Shown: positions 19,700 to 30,633, numbered from the stretch's first letter. The stretch is DNA of 64,000 nucleotides from Colwellia sp. MB3u-45 (GCF_014077005.1 NZ_JACGVC010000033.1:159772-223771), one strand, 5' to 3'. Numbers and translations are program-made. The notes: generated from the letters alone by a model not told the origin.

Positions 19700-19858
19700 C
19701 AGGTGTTCCCCATATTCAACGTTAATGTCTCACCTAAGGTGTTAGATGAGACTTTTATTATCATTATAATTGTAAGTTATCAAAGTCTATAAAAAGTAAA
19801 ATAGACTTGCCATACTCCTTGGGTCTAGGCCCAGTTGCACACGGCCATATTAGATATC

Positions 19859-21199
19859 TTAGAACTTAACCGAAATTTCTGATGTGAAGCCGTCAAAGCC
19901 TGTGCCGATTTGGCCACCTGAATTAACGCCTTCTTCTTGATCAACATATTCAAACTTCAACAATGTTTTGTCATTAAACCAGTAACCTGCAGCGACTTGA
20001 ATACGCTCAACCTTGTTGTCCGTTTGTGCGATTAAATCTGAAGTGTTTTCCGCTTCTGAATAACGTGCCGCTAGATAAAACTTGTTCGGTATTATGTAGT
20101 GCTGTGCTTCAAAGGTGTAGTACTCAACAGAAGAGTCGCCTTTAATGACACTATTTGAGTCGAAAGTTGTACCATTAGCATCGGCAATACCGTCAACACC
20201 AAAGTAAGTAATGCCTGCTACGGCGTTACCGGCAGCATCGGCGAAAGTGTAATCATCAGTCGACTTACCTAACATGAAAATTAGGCTAGTTTCTGGTGTA
20301 GGTTGATACGCTAGGTTTAACTGAATAATTGACTGTTCAACCCCTGGCATAGCGCCAACATGGGTATCACGCTCACTTGAAGCACCTGCAGAGAAGTTGT
20401 AGTTTTCACCATCACCAAAGCGATAGTTAGTTGTTGTAACACCAGCAAGACTGGCTACACCATTTTCAAAGCGTAGTTGGTCGCCTTGGTTGGCTTGGAA
20501 ATAATTTAAACCCGCTTTAAAACCGCCAGCAAATTCAAGTGTTCCTTGTAGTCGAAAGTTAAAGCCGCGATCTTCTTGGAAGGCTTCACCAAAACTTGAC
20601 GTAGTGACATGGCCGGCAACATTATAACCGCGGATCATACCGCTATCGCGTGTCTCGCTGTAGCTTAATTGCATCCCATTTTCTGCGGTTGCATAGTCTG
20701 TAATACCGTTACCAATAAGTGCATTACCTTGGTTATCAGCGCCATCTTGAAAACCTTTAAATTGGAAAGGGGCTGCGCCTATGTTACCTAAACGAAGTGT
20801 TAGGTTAGCGTTATCGCGCGCTGCGCCAGAAAGGCCGAGTAGTTCAAATTCAATACCGGCGAAATCTTGGTGAAAGGCGAAATCTCGGTCGCCGTTATTA
20901 CCAAAATCATTTGGCTCTTCTGCGATGTCGACATCAGCGACGATATACTCGTTGATGTGAAATTTAAATTGTAAATTAACTCTTAGACGACCAAAGCCTG
21001 AAGACTGTTCTTCATCTACTGGACGAAATGCACCCTCTTTCGCTTGAATGGCTTGGTAGTTTTGCAAGGCTAGAAAGTTAACTTCTGCAAGGCCGTCAAG
21101 AAATTCGGCAGATTGAACGTACGCCGGTGCTGATGCCGCCATAACAGCTGCTGCGAGTAAGCCAAACTTATGAGTTTTGCGGATTATTGCTTTAGACAT
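19859..21199 (-). CDS. Outer-membrane beta-barrel porin
   Basis: The 446-aa protein has a signal peptide (MSKAIIRKTHKFG, then LLAAAVMAASAPAYVQS, cleavage before AEF). Many alternating hydrophobic strands separated by polar loops follow, and it ends in the barrel-assembly signal EISVKF with a terminal Phe. I chose the ATG at 21199, since AAGGGG lies about 8 bases upstream; an in-frame start 66 bases further up adds a non-signal tail (MLKNIQDIQKT). The gene lies directly upstream of the binding protein in the same direction, so it is likely a channel dedicated to the polyol. The specific porin family cannot be named with certainty. Confidence 0.85.
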   Translation of the reverse strand: MSKAIIRKTHKFGLLAAAVMAASAPAYVQSAEFLDGLAEVNFLALQNYQAIQAKEGAFRPVDEEQSSGFGRLRVNLQFKFHINEYIVADVDIAEEPNDFGNNGDRDFAFHQDFAGIEFELLGLSGAARDNANLTLRLGNIGAAPFQFKGFQDGADNQGNALIGNGITDYATAENGMQLSYSETRDSGMIRGYNVAGHVTTSSFGEAFQEDRGFNFRLQGTLEFAGGFKAGLNYFQANQGDQLRFENGVASLAGVTTTNYRFGDGENYNFSAGASSERDTHVGAMPGVEQSIIQLNLAYQPTPETSLIFMLGKSTDDYTFADAAGNAVAGITYFGVDGIADANGTTFDSNSVIKGDSSVEYYTFEAQHYIIPNKFYLAARYSEAENTSDLIAQTDNKVERIQVAAGYWFNDKTLLKFEYVDQEEGVNSGGQIGTGFDGFTSEISVKF

Positions 21200-22149
21200 G
21201 GTAATTCCCCTTTCGTTGTTTGATGAAACTAATGTTTTTTGTATATCTTGTATATTTTTCAACATAGTTAACCTGTTATATTTCGGATGTTATTTGTAAA
21301 CTTATTAATTTGCTTACATTTACTGCTCTTGTTGGCATAAGGTCCGGTATGAGCATATGCCCAACAGATGTTTATAATCCCACGGTAATTTATTGTCGTC
21401 AACCAGTTTGTTTGAAAAATAGGCGAGATTTTAAATATAAATTATATTAAGCTTTTGATTCATTAACTTAGTGTGATTAATTAATTTGTTTTATGCAGTG
21501 AAAAGGTTTTTTTGCTGTGTAAATAGCTTGTTTTTGTTCTTTTTAAGGTATTAAAGAGCCATTACTTCAAAGTATTTAATGAGCGTGAATGAAGGCTGAT
21601 GATGTAAGGATTCTTCTTTAGGCATGATTTTTAGGCATGATTTCTAGGTATGTTTTTCAGTGTGAATAGCGTCGTTTGTTACGAATATAAAGTGGCAGTA
21701 TGTCAGCGTCTAGCATCATAGAAAAATACATTTATTTCGCAGGTTATTGATAATTTTTATCTTCATATTCGTCAATGCGGATGACTCAATTAGGTTTAAG
21801 TCAGCTTATATATGCTTAAGGACACTTTATTTAGACAAAGCTTAGGCAAAGCTTTTATCTTAAAGTAAAAAGGGTAGAGAGCTTAAGCGTGAATTTGCTG
21901 TTATGCCTAGCGATACAATATTTACTTAAGAGCATACTATTTACAGGTCATTTTTAGGTGACAAAATTAATTGAAAAACCTGATTGAAAACCTATGTGTC
22001 ATCATTTAGTTGGATTGAGCATTATTAATGCTAGCGAGTTATATTGGAATAAAGTGTACTTTTGCCACTATTTTCAAGCTTAAGCGTCTGACCATTTTAA
22101 TTTCGCCATGGTAAACTTGAGCATAATTTATCGTATAGAAGGAAGAGTA
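21200..22149. promoter_or_regulatory. Long divergent intergenic region upstream of the porin
   Basis: About 950 bases separate the porin (minus) and the PanE-family gene (plus). I see no gene. It should carry the porin/ABC promoter. A short imperfect direct repeat (units resembling TTAGGCATGATT at 21618, 21631 and 21643) and a local duplication around AAAGCTTAGGCAAAGCTT (near 21836) are the only structures I could pick out. Confidence 0.5.
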
Positions 22150-23142
22150 ATGCATTTTGTTATCGTGGGTTGTGGTGCTGTGGGTGGTTATTTTGGTGGC
22201 CGTTTAGCGCAGCATGGTGAAAATGTTACCTTTGTTGCCCGTGGCCAGCAATTTCAACGCATGCAAACCTCGGGCTTAACCATTAAAAGTATTGAAGGCG
22301 ATGTGCAGCTTGATCAGGTTAATGTGGTTAATGCACAAAGCCTAACGGCAGAAACTTTGCCAACGCCTGCCGATGTTATTTTTCTCTGTGTAAAGTCGTT
22401 TCAGTTACCGGCGGCAATTGCCCAAATAAAAGCCCTGATTTTACCTCACACGCGGGTAATACCCTTATTAAACGGTGTTAATGCTGTTGATGTTATGCAA
22501 AAGCACGGTATTGCTTTAGAAAATATTTTTGGTGGTTTAGCAAAAATTATTGCTGAGAAAACAGCTGATGGCGTGATAAATCATACCGGTTCAAAGCCTC
22601 ATATCACCTTAGGCGCTTTTAGTGATGAAGTGTTAGTGGACTCAAGAGTTGAACAACTTGATGAAGTAAAAGCTGATCAAGTTAAGGCAGAAGAAACAGA
22701 GCGGCTTAGTGCGATAGCGAAATGTTTTAAATTAGCGGGCATTAGCGTCGGGGTAACCAGTGATATTAAGCTGGCATTATGGCGAAAATTTATACTTGTT
22801 GCTGCTTGGGGGGCATTGGCTTCGGCAAGAAAACTGAACTTGGGCGAAATTCGTGCACAAAGCCATATTACATTTTTATTAGAACGTATTGTTAATGAAT
22901 ATGCCGATATTGCGCGCAAAGCAGGGGTAAAGCTTGGCGATAAGCATATAAAGGAGACTTTAAGTTTTTTATCACGCTTACCTGATAGTAGCGAAACATC
23001 AATGCAACGAGATTTGGCCGCTGGACAGCATTCAGAGTTTGATGTGTTAATGGCTTATCCTATGACCTTAGTGACCGAATTTAATCTCTCAGTCCCAGTG
23101 TTAACTCAGTGTTATCAAAAAATAATGCCAAATTCTCCATAG
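22150..23142 (+). CDS. panE: Ketopantoate reductase family protein (PanE/ApbA)
   Basis: The 330-aa protein has an N-terminal Rossmann fold with GCGAVGGYFGGRLAQHGENVTFVARG, which is the NADPH-binding loop of PanE, and a C-terminal helical domain. True PanE reduces 2-ketopantoate to pantoate in pantothenate synthesis. The catalytic Lys/Glu region is consistent with KLALWRKFILVAAWGALAS and the late SEFDVLM. I chose the ATG at 22150, since GAAGGAAGAG lies just upstream; an in-frame ATG at 22108 lacks a good site. It is about 30 residues longer than E. coli PanE, owing to an acidic insert near residues 155-175 (DEVKADQVKAEE). A paralogue with another keto acid substrate is possible. Confidence 0.8.
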   Translation: MHFVIVGCGAVGGYFGGRLAQHGENVTFVARGQQFQRMQTSGLTIKSIEGDVQLDQVNVVNAQSLTAETLPTPADVIFLCVKSFQLPAAIAQIKALILPHTRVIPLLNGVNAVDVMQKHGIALENIFGGLAKIIAEKTADGVINHTGSKPHITLGAFSDEVLVDSRVEQLDEVKADQVKAEETERLSAIAKCFKLAGISVGVTSDIKLALWRKFILVAAWGALASARKLNLGEIRAQSHITFLLERIVNEYADIARKAGVKLGDKHIKETLSFLSRLPDSSETSMQRDLAAGQHSEFDVLMAYPMTLVTEFNLSVPVLTQCYQKIMPNSP

Positions 23143-23298
23143 CGAAATGAGATGGCTAGCGATGAGTTCTCTAGCTGCATTAAAGTTAAAAAATTATAAT
23201 AAATAACAAATTCACCCGTGCTAGCACTACAGAGAAGGTTAAATTTGTGCTATTGTATCGGCGAATTTTTATCGTATCAATTAAGTGAAGATTAAATA

Positions 23299-23922
23299 AT
23301 GTCTGAAAATAAACTTGAATCAATCGAACAACGCGTAAGTTATGGTGTAGGTCGTCAACTAGGTGACCAACTACGTAACAATCCTTTTAAAGATTTTGAC
23401 GTATCTGCTGTGCAAGCTGGTTTAGCTGATGCAATTGCTAATACTGCAAGCCAAGTATCTGACGAAGCACTTAATGAAGCATTTGGTGTTGTATCACAAA
23501 AGATGCAAGAGCTAGAGCAAGCAGAAGCTAAAGAAAAGTCAGCTGAAGGCGAAGCTTTCTTAGCAGAAAATGCAAAACGTGAAGAAGTCACAACAACTGA
23601 ATCAGGTTTGCAATACGAAGTAATAGCAACAGGTGAAGGCGAAAAGCCAACAGCTGCTAGCACAGTTCGTGTGCATTACCACGGTACATTTAGCAATGGC
23701 GATATCTTTGATAGCTCTGTTGATCGTGGCCAACCTGCTGAATTTCCAGTTAACGGCGTTATTGCTGGTTGGACTGAAGCATTACAATTAATGACTGAAG
23801 GTACAAAATGGCGTTTATATGTGCCTTACGGTTTAGCTTACGGTGAGCGTGGCTCTCAAGGTGCAATTCCTCCGTATGCTACCTTGGTATTCGACGTTGA
23901 GTTATTAGCGATTATTAGCTAA
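23299..23922 (+). CDS. fklB: FKBP-type peptidyl-prolyl isomerase (FKBP22/FklB)
   Basis: The 207-aa protein has an N-terminal dimerisation domain (residues 1-90: SIEQRVSYGVGRQLGDQL and a long charged helix) and a C-terminal FKBP domain (about 95-207). The isomerase domain shows RVHYHGTFSNGDIFDSS, FPVNGVIAGWTEALQLM, and YGERGSQGAIPPYATLVFDVELL. This is the cytosolic FklB/FKBP22 type (E. coli 206 aa), with no signal peptide. It is a folding helper, often important in cold-adapted bacteria. A strong terminator follows at 23936-23962, so it is transcribed alone. Confidence 0.95.
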   Translation: MSENKLESIEQRVSYGVGRQLGDQLRNNPFKDFDVSAVQAGLADAIANTASQVSDEALNEAFGVVSQKMQELEQAEAKEKSAEGEAFLAENAKREEVTTTESGLQYEVIATGEGEKPTAASTVRVHYHGTFSNGDIFDSSVDRGQPAEFPVNGVIAGWTEALQLMTEGTKWRLYVPYGLAYGERGSQGAIPPYATLVFDVELLAIIS

Positions 23923-23935
23923 GTAAACTATTTTT

Positions 23936-23962
23936 TAAAAGCCCTCAAATGAGGGCTTTTTT
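23936..23962 (+). terminator. Rho-independent terminator after fklB
   Basis: A hairpin with arms AAAAGCCCTC and GAGGGCTTTT around the loop AAAT is followed by a T-run, 13 bases beyond the fklB stop. Confidence 0.9.
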
Positions 23963-24011
23963 ATAAGTATAATTTATATAAAGTAAATCCAGTTTGAGTT
24001 ATATATCACGG

Positions 24012-24443
24012 ATGCATAAATCAGCTATCGAACAATTTTTCCAGCGCTACCTAACAGCGTTTCATCAGCAAAACATGTCAGATATGCAACAATGCTATCA
24101 GTTGCCTTGTACTTTGCATACGCCCGATAAAGTGGTATTAATTGCGAGTAACAAAGTATTTGAACAAGAATTTTTAGATATATTTACCGTACTAAGTCAT
24201 GCAGAGATAAAGCGTTTTGTCGCCTTAAAAGCCAGTTTTAGTCAGTTGAGTGAAACCCTGATACTAGCTTGTGTTGATTGGCAGTTTATTGGCCCTCAAG
24301 CCGAAGTTTTTACCGATTTTTCAGCATTTTATCATCTAGCTTTGAGCGAAGGGCAATGGCGAATTTTTAATGTAGTGTCACAAGACCTGAGCCAATCAAT
24401 TGATTTAAAGCACGCTTTTAATATTTTTTATAATAAAGTATAG
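24012..24443 (+). CDS. Hypothetical NTF2/SnoaL-like protein
   Basis: The 143-residue frame (ATG at 24012; a TTG at 23994 is an alternative, and neither has a strong ribosome binding site) begins MHKSAIEQFFQRYLTAFHQQN. It continues with the pattern of a SnoaL/DUF4440 fold: an N-terminal helix pair, then strands including LILACVDWQFIG and FSAFYHLALSEGQWRIFNVV. Such small proteins form a cone-shaped pocket and have diverse roles. I cannot assign a function. It sits 39 bases upstream of dapB on the same strand, so it may share its transcript. Confidence 0.7.
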   Translation: MHKSAIEQFFQRYLTAFHQQNMSDMQQCYQLPCTLHTPDKVVLIASNKVFEQEFLDIFTVLSHAEIKRFVALKASFSQLSETLILACVDWQFIGPQAEVFTDFSAFYHLALSEGQWRIFNVVSQDLSQSIDLKHAFNIFYNKV

Positions 24444-24482
24444 AACACCCCTTATAACATTATCGAGTAGGAAGACGTTGTC

Positions 24483-25292
24483 ATGAAAGTGAAAGTAGCC
24501 ATATTAGGTTGTAGTGGGCGCATGGGCCGAAATTTAATACAAGCGGCAATTGAGCACAAATCAGTTGAACTTGTAGGTGGTAGTGTTCGTGCGGGTTCAT
24601 CATTTGAAAATTTTGATTTAGGTGAAATCGCTGGTATCGGTGCGATTGGTCAAAAAACTACGACAGACTATAAAGCATTGTTGGCTGCCGATGTGCTAAT
24701 TGATTTTACCTCGATTGAAGCTACGCTTGAGCATCTTGACTGGTGTCAGCAGCACAACAAAGCCTTGGTCATTGGCACTACAGGTTTTTCTGATCAGCAA
24801 GTAGAAACGATCAAAATGGCAGGTAATAACATAGCCGTTATTTTGGCCCCTAATACCAGTGTTGGTGTAAATTTATTATTCAAGTTGCTTGAAGTTACGG
24901 CCAAAGCGATTGGCAACCATACTGATATCGAAATTTTTGAAGCACATCATAGATTTAAGAAAGATGCACCATCAGGCACAGCGGTGAAAATGGGCCAAGT
25001 TATTGCTGATACCTTAGGCCGAGACCTCAATAAAGTGGCGGTGTATGGCCGAGAAGGTATTACCGCAGAGCGCAGCCGAGAAACTATTGGCTTTGCTACT
25101 GTCAGGGCGGGTGATATTGTCGGTGAACATACCGCTTATTTTGCTGATATTGGTGAGCGCATTGAGTTGACTCACAAAGCAAGTTCAAGAATGACTTTTG
25201 CTTTAGGTGCAATGCGGGCGGCGTTTTGGTTAAGCGAAGCCCATGCCGGATTTTACGATATGCAAGATGTTTTGGGTTTTAAAGATAACTAA
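24483..25292 (+). CDS. dapB: 4-hydroxy-tetrahydrodipicolinate reductase
   Basis: The 269-aa enzyme performs the NAD(P)H-dependent step of the diaminopimelate/lysine pathway. The nucleotide loop is [11 protein letters not shown] near the N-terminus. The substrate-binding and catalytic motif is [15 protein letters not shown], including the catalytic His pair and Lys. Its length is the same as the family norm (273 aa in E. coli). A GTAGGAAGACG stretch precedes the ATG. The dapB-carA-carB order is conserved in many gammaproteobacteria. Confidence 0.97.
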   Translation: MKVKVAILGCSGRMGRNLIQAAIEHKSVELVGGSVRAGSSFENFDLGEIAGIGAIGQKTTTDYKALLAADVLIDFTSIEATLEHLDWCQQHNKALVIGTTGFSDQQVETIKMAGNNIAVILAPNTSVGVNLLFKLLEVTAKAIGNHTDIEIFEAHHRFKKDAPSGTAVKMGQVIADTLGRDLNKVAVYGREGITAERSRETIGFATVRAGDIVGEHTAYFADIGERIELTHKASSRMTFALGAMRAAFWLSEAHAGFYDMQDVLGFKDN

Positions 25293-25596
25293 AATCCTAC
25301 AGTAATTTAGCCAAATATTAGCGGGTTAATTTGTGCTATTTGCGAGTTAACTTTATAGAAAAGTGTTGTTTTTGGGGTCTTTACATCAATAACGTCAAAA
25401 ACAGAGAGTTTTTACAATTATTACTAGACGAAAGACGCTTACAAGCGTATTATAAGTGGATTTTGTCAAAAATTTACTGTTCATGACGAACTGGTTAATA
25501 TTTTTGACATTTTTTGTGCGTATCGCTTTTTATCGTTAATGGTTAAATTCTTAGTTATTTTACCATTAATTTTCTTTCTTCTTAACGGAGGTTACA
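25293..25596 (+). promoter_or_regulatory. carAB leader/promoter region
   Basis: These 304 bases between dapB and carA hold no gene. In E. coli the equivalent region carries tandem promoters controlled by pyrimidines and arginine. Here I see a small palindrome, ACGCTT-AC-AAGCGT, at 25435-25448 and a TTGACA at 25504-25509 without a clear -10 box. The regulatory reading is by analogy, so confidence is limited. Confidence 0.45.
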
Positions 25597-26754
25597 TTGA
25601 CTAAATCTGCCATTTTAGTGCTTGAAGACGGCACTGTATTTAAGGGCACCGCTATCGGTGCAGAAGGGGCTGCTGTAGGTGAAGTAGTATTCAATACTTC
25701 AATGACAGGCTACCAAGAAATTTTGACAGATCCCTCTTATGCAGAGCAAATTGTTACCCTTACCTATCCACATATAGGTAACACAGGTACCAATAGCGAA
25801 GATGAAGAGTCTGACACTATTTGGGCAAAAGGTTTAGTAATTCGTGACTTACCACTGTTAGCAAGTAATTTTCGCAGTGAACAAAGTTTAGGTGACTACC
25901 TAAAAGCGAAAAATATTTTAGGCATTGCCGATATCGACACCCGTAAACTAACGCGCATTCTACGTGAGAAAGGCGCACAAAACGGTTGCATAATCGCGGG
26001 TGACTTAGTTGACGCCAGTGCAGAAGAAGCCAAGGCGCTAGCACAAGCACAAAGCTTTCCTGGCCTTAAAGGTATGGACTTAGCCAAAGTTGTTTCTACT
26101 ACAACAGCTTACCAATGGCATGAAGGGAGTTGGGAACTAGGCAAGGGCCATAGTTCTTTTCAAGATAAGCCTGAAAAACTGCCATTTCATGTCGTTGCTT
26201 ACGATTTCGGTGCTAAACGTAATATTTTACGTATGTTAGTAGACCGCGGCTGTAAAATAACGGTAGTACCGGCGCAAACTTCTGCTGAAGAAGTATTAGC
26301 CATGAAGCCCGATGGTATTTTCTTATCAAATGGCCCTGGTGACCCAGAGCCGTGTGATTATGCTATTACAGCAATCAAAAAATTCTTAACCACAGATATT
26401 CCAGTGTTTGGTATTTGTTTAGGCCATCAATTACTGGCGTTAGCCAGCGGTGCTAAAACGGTTAAAATGAAATTTGGCCATCATGGTGGAAATCACCCAG
26501 TTAAAGACTTTGCGCGAAATATTGTCATGATCACAGCGCAAAATCATGGTTTTGCTGTTGATGAAAATAGCTTGCCTGAAAACTTGAAAGTAACTCATAC
26601 CTCATTATTTGATGGTTCAATTCAAGGTATTCATCGTACAGATAAAGCTGCATTTAGTTTTCAAGGTCATCCTGAAGCTAGCCCTGGCCCTGCAGATGCC
26701 GCACCATTGTTCGATCATTTTATCGATTTAATCGTTGCTGCTAAAAAAGCGTAG
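25597..26754 (+). CDS. carA: Carbamoyl-phosphate synthase small subunit (glutaminase)
   Basis: The 385-aa subunit hydrolyses glutamine and sends ammonia to CarB for carbamoyl phosphate, used in pyrimidine and arginine synthesis. The N-terminal domain begins with [14 protein letters not shown]. The class I glutaminase domain has the nucleophile Cys in FGICLGHQ and the His/Glu pair in [11 protein letters not shown]. Translation starts at TTG (25597), since a strong ACGGAGG lies 8 bases upstream and no in-frame ATG fits the family's N-terminus. E. coli carA also starts with TTG. carB follows after 29 bases. Confidence 0.97.
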   Translation: MTKSAILVLEDGTVFKGTAIGAEGAAVGEVVFNTSMTGYQEILTDPSYAEQIVTLTYPHIGNTGTNSEDEESDTIWAKGLVIRDLPLLASNFRSEQSLGDYLKAKNILGIADIDTRKLTRILREKGAQNGCIIAGDLVDASAEEAKALAQAQSFPGLKGMDLAKVVSTTTAYQWHEGSWELGKGHSSFQDKPEKLPFHVVAYDFGAKRNILRMLVDRGCKITVVPAQTSAEEVLAMKPDGIFLSNGPGDPEPCDYAITAIKKFLTTDIPVFGICLGHQLLALASGAKTVKMKFGHHGGNHPVKDFARNIVMITAQNHGFAVDENSLPENLKVTHTSLFDGSIQGIHRTDKAAFSFQGHPEASPGPADAAPLFDHFIDLIVAAKKA

Positions 26755-26783
26755 ACCCTAGACAAGAGAAGAGAGAATATAAA

Positions 26784-29700
26784 ATGCCAAAACGTACTGA
26801 CCTAAAAAGTATCTTGATCTTGGGCGCGGGTCCAATTGTAATTGGTCAAGCATGTGAATTTGATTATTCAGGTGCACAAGCCTGTAAAGCACTTCGCGAA
26901 GAAGGCTACCGAGTTATTTTAGTTAACTCAAACCCTGCAACCATTATGACTGACCCAGAAATGGCCGATGCCACTTACATCGAACCTATTCATTGGGAAG
27001 TTGTTCGCAAAATTATTGAAAAAGAACGTCCTTGTGCGGTGTTACCGACAATGGGTGGTCAAACAGCGTTGAACTGTGCTTTAGAGCTTGAAGCAAAAGG
27101 CGTATTGAAAGAATTTAATGTTGAGATGATTGGCGCAACAGCTGATGCGATTGATAAAGCAGAAGATCGCTCTCGTTTTGACAAAGCAATGAAGGCAATT
27201 GGTTTAGACACGCCAAATGCTGAAATTGTACATACGATTGAAGAAGCACACGCCGCCAGTAAAATTTTAGGTTTCCCTTGTATCATTCGTCCTTCATTTA
27301 CCATGGGCGGCACGGGTGGTGGTATTGCTTATAATATCGAAGAGTTCACTGAAATATGTACGCGTGGCTTAGACCTTTCTCCAACGTCAGAATTATTGAT
27401 TGATGAATCTTTAATTGGTTGGAAAGAATATGAAATGGAAGTGGTTCGCGACAAAAATGATAACTGTATCATTATTTGTTCGATTGAAAACTTTGACCCT
27501 ATGGGTATTCACACCGGTGATTCTATTACGGTTGCTCCTGCGCAAACGCTAACCGATAAAGAATACCAAATTATGCGTAATGCCTCGATTGCGGTATTAC
27601 GTGAAATTGGTGTTGAAACCGGTGGTTCAAACGTACAATTTGGTATTTGTCCTGATACTGGCCGCATGGTTATTATTGAGATGAACCCTCGTGTTTCTCG
27701 TTCATCAGCACTTGCTTCAAAAGCAACGGGTTTCCCCATTGCCAAGATTGCTGCCAAATTAGCCGTAGGTTATACACTTGACGAGTTAACTAACGATATT
27801 ACTGGCGGCGCAACACCAGCGTCATTTGAGCCGACTATCGATTATGTTGTGACTAAGATCCCACGTTTTAACTTTGAAAAATTTGCGGGTTGTGAAGACA
27901 GATTAACCACTCAAATGAAATCAGTTGGCGAAGTTATGTCAATTGGTCGTAATCAACAAGAATCACTTCAAAAAGCATTACGTGGCTTAGAAGTGGGCGT
28001 AAATGGTTTTGACTCTATGGTTGATGTAACTCAACCGGGTGCTAAAACTAAAATCATGCATGAGCTTCAAGAAGCGGGCGCTGACCGTATTTGGTATATT
28101 GCTGACGCGTTTCGCTTAGGCTTAACGGTTGACGACATTTACCGCTTAACCATGATTGACCGTTGGTTCCTCATTCAAATTGAAGATATTGTTTTAGAAG
28201 AAGCAAAAGTCGCTGAAGGCGGTTTAAAAGTATTAACAGCCGATTATTTACGTAAATTAAAACGTAAAGGTTTCGCTGATTCTCGTCTTGCTGATTTAAT
28301 TGGTATTGCTGAAGCTGAAGTGCGTAAGAAACGTCATAAAGCGAATATTTTTCCAGTATACAAACGTGTTGATACTTGTGCGGCAGAATTTAGTTCAGAC
28401 ACCGCTTATATGTATTCAACTTATGATGAAGAGTGTGAAGCAAATCCGACAGATAAAGAATCAATTATGATCTTAGGTGGCGGTCCAAACCGTATTGGCC
28501 AAGGTATTGAATTTGATTACTGTTGTGTACATGCGGCATTAGCATTACGTGAAGATGGTTATGAAACCATTATGGTGAATTGTAACCCTGAAACGGTTTC
28601 AACGGATTACGATACATCAGACCGTTTATATTTTGAATCTATCACTTTTGAAGATGTGTTAGAAATTGTACGTATTGAAAAACCTAAAGGTGTCATCGTG
28701 CAATATGGTGGTCAAACACCACTTAAATTAGCCCGTGCTTTAGAAGCGGCTGGCGTACCCATTATTGGTACATCTCCTGATGCCATCGATAGAGCAGAAG
28801 ATAGAGAGCGTTTTCAACAAGCGGTAGACCGTTTAGGTTTGTTACAACCTGAAAATGCTACGGTAACGTCACTAGAAGAAGCCATGGCTAAAGCTGAATC
28901 AATTGGCTTCCCATTAGTTGTTCGTCCATCTTATGTATTAGGTGGTCGTGCAATGGAAATTGTTTATGACCTAGATGATTTACGTCGATACATGACAGAA
29001 GCTGTTAGCGTTTCAAATGACTCGCCAGTATTGCTTGATCACTTCCTTGATGATGCGATTGAAGTTGATATTGACCTAGTTTGTGATGGTACCGATGTAG
29101 TTATTGGCGGCATTATGCAACATATTGAGCAAGCAGGTGTTCACTCAGGTGATTCTGCATGTTCATTACCGGCATATAGTTTAAGTCAAGAAGTACAAGA
29201 TGTTATGCGTCAGCAAGTTACTGACTTAGCTTTTGAACTTGGTGTTATTGGTTTAATGAATACGCAAATGGCTGTAAAGGATAACGAAGTTTACATCATT
29301 GAAGTGAATCCTCGTGCTGCCCGTACCATTCCATTCGTTTCAAAAGCGACAGCAGTGCCTTTAGCGAAAGTTGGTGCGCGTGTTATGGCTGGCACAACAT
29401 TGAAAGAACAAGGGATCATTAAAGAAATTATTCCTCCATACTTTTCTGTGAAAGAAGTTGTTATTCCGTTTAACAAGTTTCATGGCAGTGATCCTTTAGT
29501 AGGACCTGAAATGCGCTCTACGGGCGAAGTAATGGGTGTAGGTAATACGTTTGAAGAAGCGTACGCAAAAGCTTGTTTAGGTGCTGGTGTTTCAGTACCT
29601 AAATCCGGCCGAGCGTTAATTTCTGTTCGTAACAGTGATAAAGTACGTGTAGTTGAATTAGCAAAACAGTTGGTTGCTTTAGGATACGACGTAGATGCTA

Positions 29701-30002
29701 CTCATGGCACTGCAGTGATATTAGGTGAAGCTAATATTCCTTGTCGCCTGGTGAATAAAGTGCAAGAAGGTCGACCGCATATTCTCGATAGAATCAAAAA
29801 TGGTGAATATAACTATATTATTAACACCACAGAAGGTCGTAAAGCGATTGAAGATTCTAAAGTTTTGCGTGGTGGTGCTTTACGTTACAAAGTCGCATAT
29901 ACTACAACCTTGAACGCTGCATTTGCCGTTTGCCAATCGCATGCTGCAGATGATCGCAATACCGTAACTTCAATACAAGAGTTACATAAACGCTGCAAAT
30001 AA
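26784..30002 (+). CDS. carB: Carbamoyl-phosphate synthase large subunit
   Basis: The 1072-aa synthetase makes carbamoyl phosphate from bicarbonate, ammonia and two ATP. Two homologous ATP-grasp halves are visible: [19 protein letters not shown] near residue 12 and [18 protein letters not shown] near residue 562. Each is followed by its own [10 protein letters not shown] or [10 protein letters not shown] segment. The C-terminal allosteric domain begins around residue 940 ([19 protein letters not shown]). E. coli CarB is 1073 aa, so this is full length. It is co-transcribed with carA. Confidence 0.98.
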   Translation: MPKRTDLKSILILGAGPIVIGQACEFDYSGAQACKALREEGYRVILVNSNPATIMTDPEMADATYIEPIHWEVVRKIIEKERPCAVLPTMGGQTALNCALELEAKGVLKEFNVEMIGATADAIDKAEDRSRFDKAMKAIGLDTPNAEIVHTIEEAHAASKILGFPCIIRPSFTMGGTGGGIAYNIEEFTEICTRGLDLSPTSELLIDESLIGWKEYEMEVVRDKNDNCIIICSIENFDPMGIHTGDSITVAPAQTLTDKEYQIMRNASIAVLREIGVETGGSNVQFGICPDTGRMVIIEMNPRVSRSSALASKATGFPIAKIAAKLAVGYTLDELTNDITGGATPASFEPTIDYVVTKIPRFNFEKFAGCEDRLTTQMKSVGEVMSIGRNQQESLQKALRGLEVGVNGFDSMVDVTQPGAKTKIMHELQEAGADRIWYIADAFRLGLTVDDIYRLTMIDRWFLIQIEDIVLEEAKVAEGGLKVLTADYLRKLKRKGFADSRLADLIGIAEAEVRKKRHKANIFPVYKRVDTCAAEFSSDTAYMYSTYDEECEANPTDKESIMILGGGPNRIGQGIEFDYCCVHAALALREDGYETIMVNCNPETVSTDYDTSDRLYFESITFEDVLEIVRIEKPKGVIVQYGGQTPLKLARALEAAGVPIIGTSPDAIDRAEDRERFQQAVDRLGLLQPENATVTSLEEAMAKAESIGFPLVVRPSYVLGGRAMEIVYDLDDLRRYMTEAVSVSNDSPVLLDHFLDDAIEVDIDLVCDGTDVVIGGIMQHIEQAGVHSGDSACSLPAYSLSQEVQDVMRQQVTDLAFELGVIGLMNTQMAVKDNEVYIIEVNPRAARTIPFVSKATAVPLAKVGARVMAGTTLKEQGIIKEIIPPYFSVKEVVIPFNKFHGSDPLVGPEMRSTGEVMGVGNTFEEAYAKACLGAGVSVPKSGRALISVRNSDKVRVVELAKQLVALGYDVDATHGTAVILGEANIPCRLVNKVQEGRPHILDRIKNGEYNYIINTTEGRKAIEDSKVLRGGALRYKVAYTTTLNAAFAVCQSHAADDRNTVTSIQELHKRCK

Positions 30003-30012
30003 ACGGCTAAAT

Positions 30013-30060
30013 AATGAATTTGCTCATGGTGTGAAAACATGAATACAGAGCAAATTCATT
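30013..30060 (+). terminator. Inverted repeat after carB
   Basis: AATGAATTTGCTC (30013-30025) and its exact complement GAGCAAATTCATT (30048-30060) enclose a 22-base loop. A partly T-rich stretch follows. It probably ends the carAB transcript or protects its 3' end. Confidence 0.65.
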
Positions 30061-30089
30061 TTAAACTTTATTTAAGCGAATTATTTTCT

Positions 30090-30133
30090 AAAGGTGGTTA
30101 ACCTACTCATAGTAGTTAGGGTAAGCCGCCTTT
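30090..30133 (+). promoter_or_regulatory. Hairpin in the greA leader
   Basis: AAAGGTGG (30090-30097) pairs with CCGCCTTT (30126-30133, one G-U pair), with extra partial pairing inside. It ends in a short T stretch 23 bases before the greA start. In E. coli the greA leader contains a terminator that yields the small RNA GraL. This could be an analogous attenuator, which is inference. Confidence 0.45.
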
Positions 30134-30156
30134 CTTGCTAGAAAAAGAAGAGTGAA

Positions 30157-30633
30157 ATGACAAAATACCCAATGACACTTCTTGGTGCTGAACAGTTAAA
30201 AGAAGAATTAAGAATTTTAAAAACAGAAAGACGCCCACGTATAGTCAAAGATATTGCTACTGCTCGTGAGCATGGTGACTTAAAAGAAAATGCTGAGTAC
30301 CATGCGGCGAAAGAAGAACAAGGTTTCTGTGAAGGCCGAATTCAAGATATTGAAGGCAGGTTATGTAACGCACAAGTCATTGACGTAACAAAAATTCCTA
30401 ATACCGGCAAAGTTATTTTTGGCACAACAGTGAAACTGCTTAATCTTGATACTGACGTTGAAGTAACTTACAAAATAGTGGGTGACGATGAAGCGGACTT
30501 TAAAACCGGACGTATCTCATTAAACTCGCCAATTGCTCGCGGTTTAATTGGTAAAGTAGTTGATAGTGAAATTGAAATTACTACCCCTGGTGGCGTGGTT
30601 GAATATGAAATTATTTCGGTAGATCACCTTTAG
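30157..30633 (+). CDS. greA: Transcription elongation factor GreA
   Basis: The 158-aa protein rescues backtracked RNA polymerase by stimulating cleavage of the nascent RNA in the secondary channel. The N-terminal coiled coil (residues 1-75) includes the tip motif, [19 protein letters not shown], with the acidic residues that act on the catalytic metal. The C-terminal globular domain ends with [18 protein letters not shown] and GGVVEYEII. Length equals E. coli GreA (158 aa). Its place after carB is the standard gene order. Confidence 0.98.
   Translation: MTKYPMTLLGAEQLKEELRILKTERRPRIVKDIATAREHGDLKENAEYHAAKEEQGFCEGRIQDIEGRLCNAQVIDVTKIPNTGKVIFGTTVKLLNLDTDVEVTYKIVGDDEADFKTGRISLNSPIARGLIGKVVDSEIEITTPGGVVEYEIISVDHL

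Noticed and set aside
25817..26087. Minus-strand frames opposite carA
   Set aside because: Antisense shadows of a strongly conserved gene, without their own signals.
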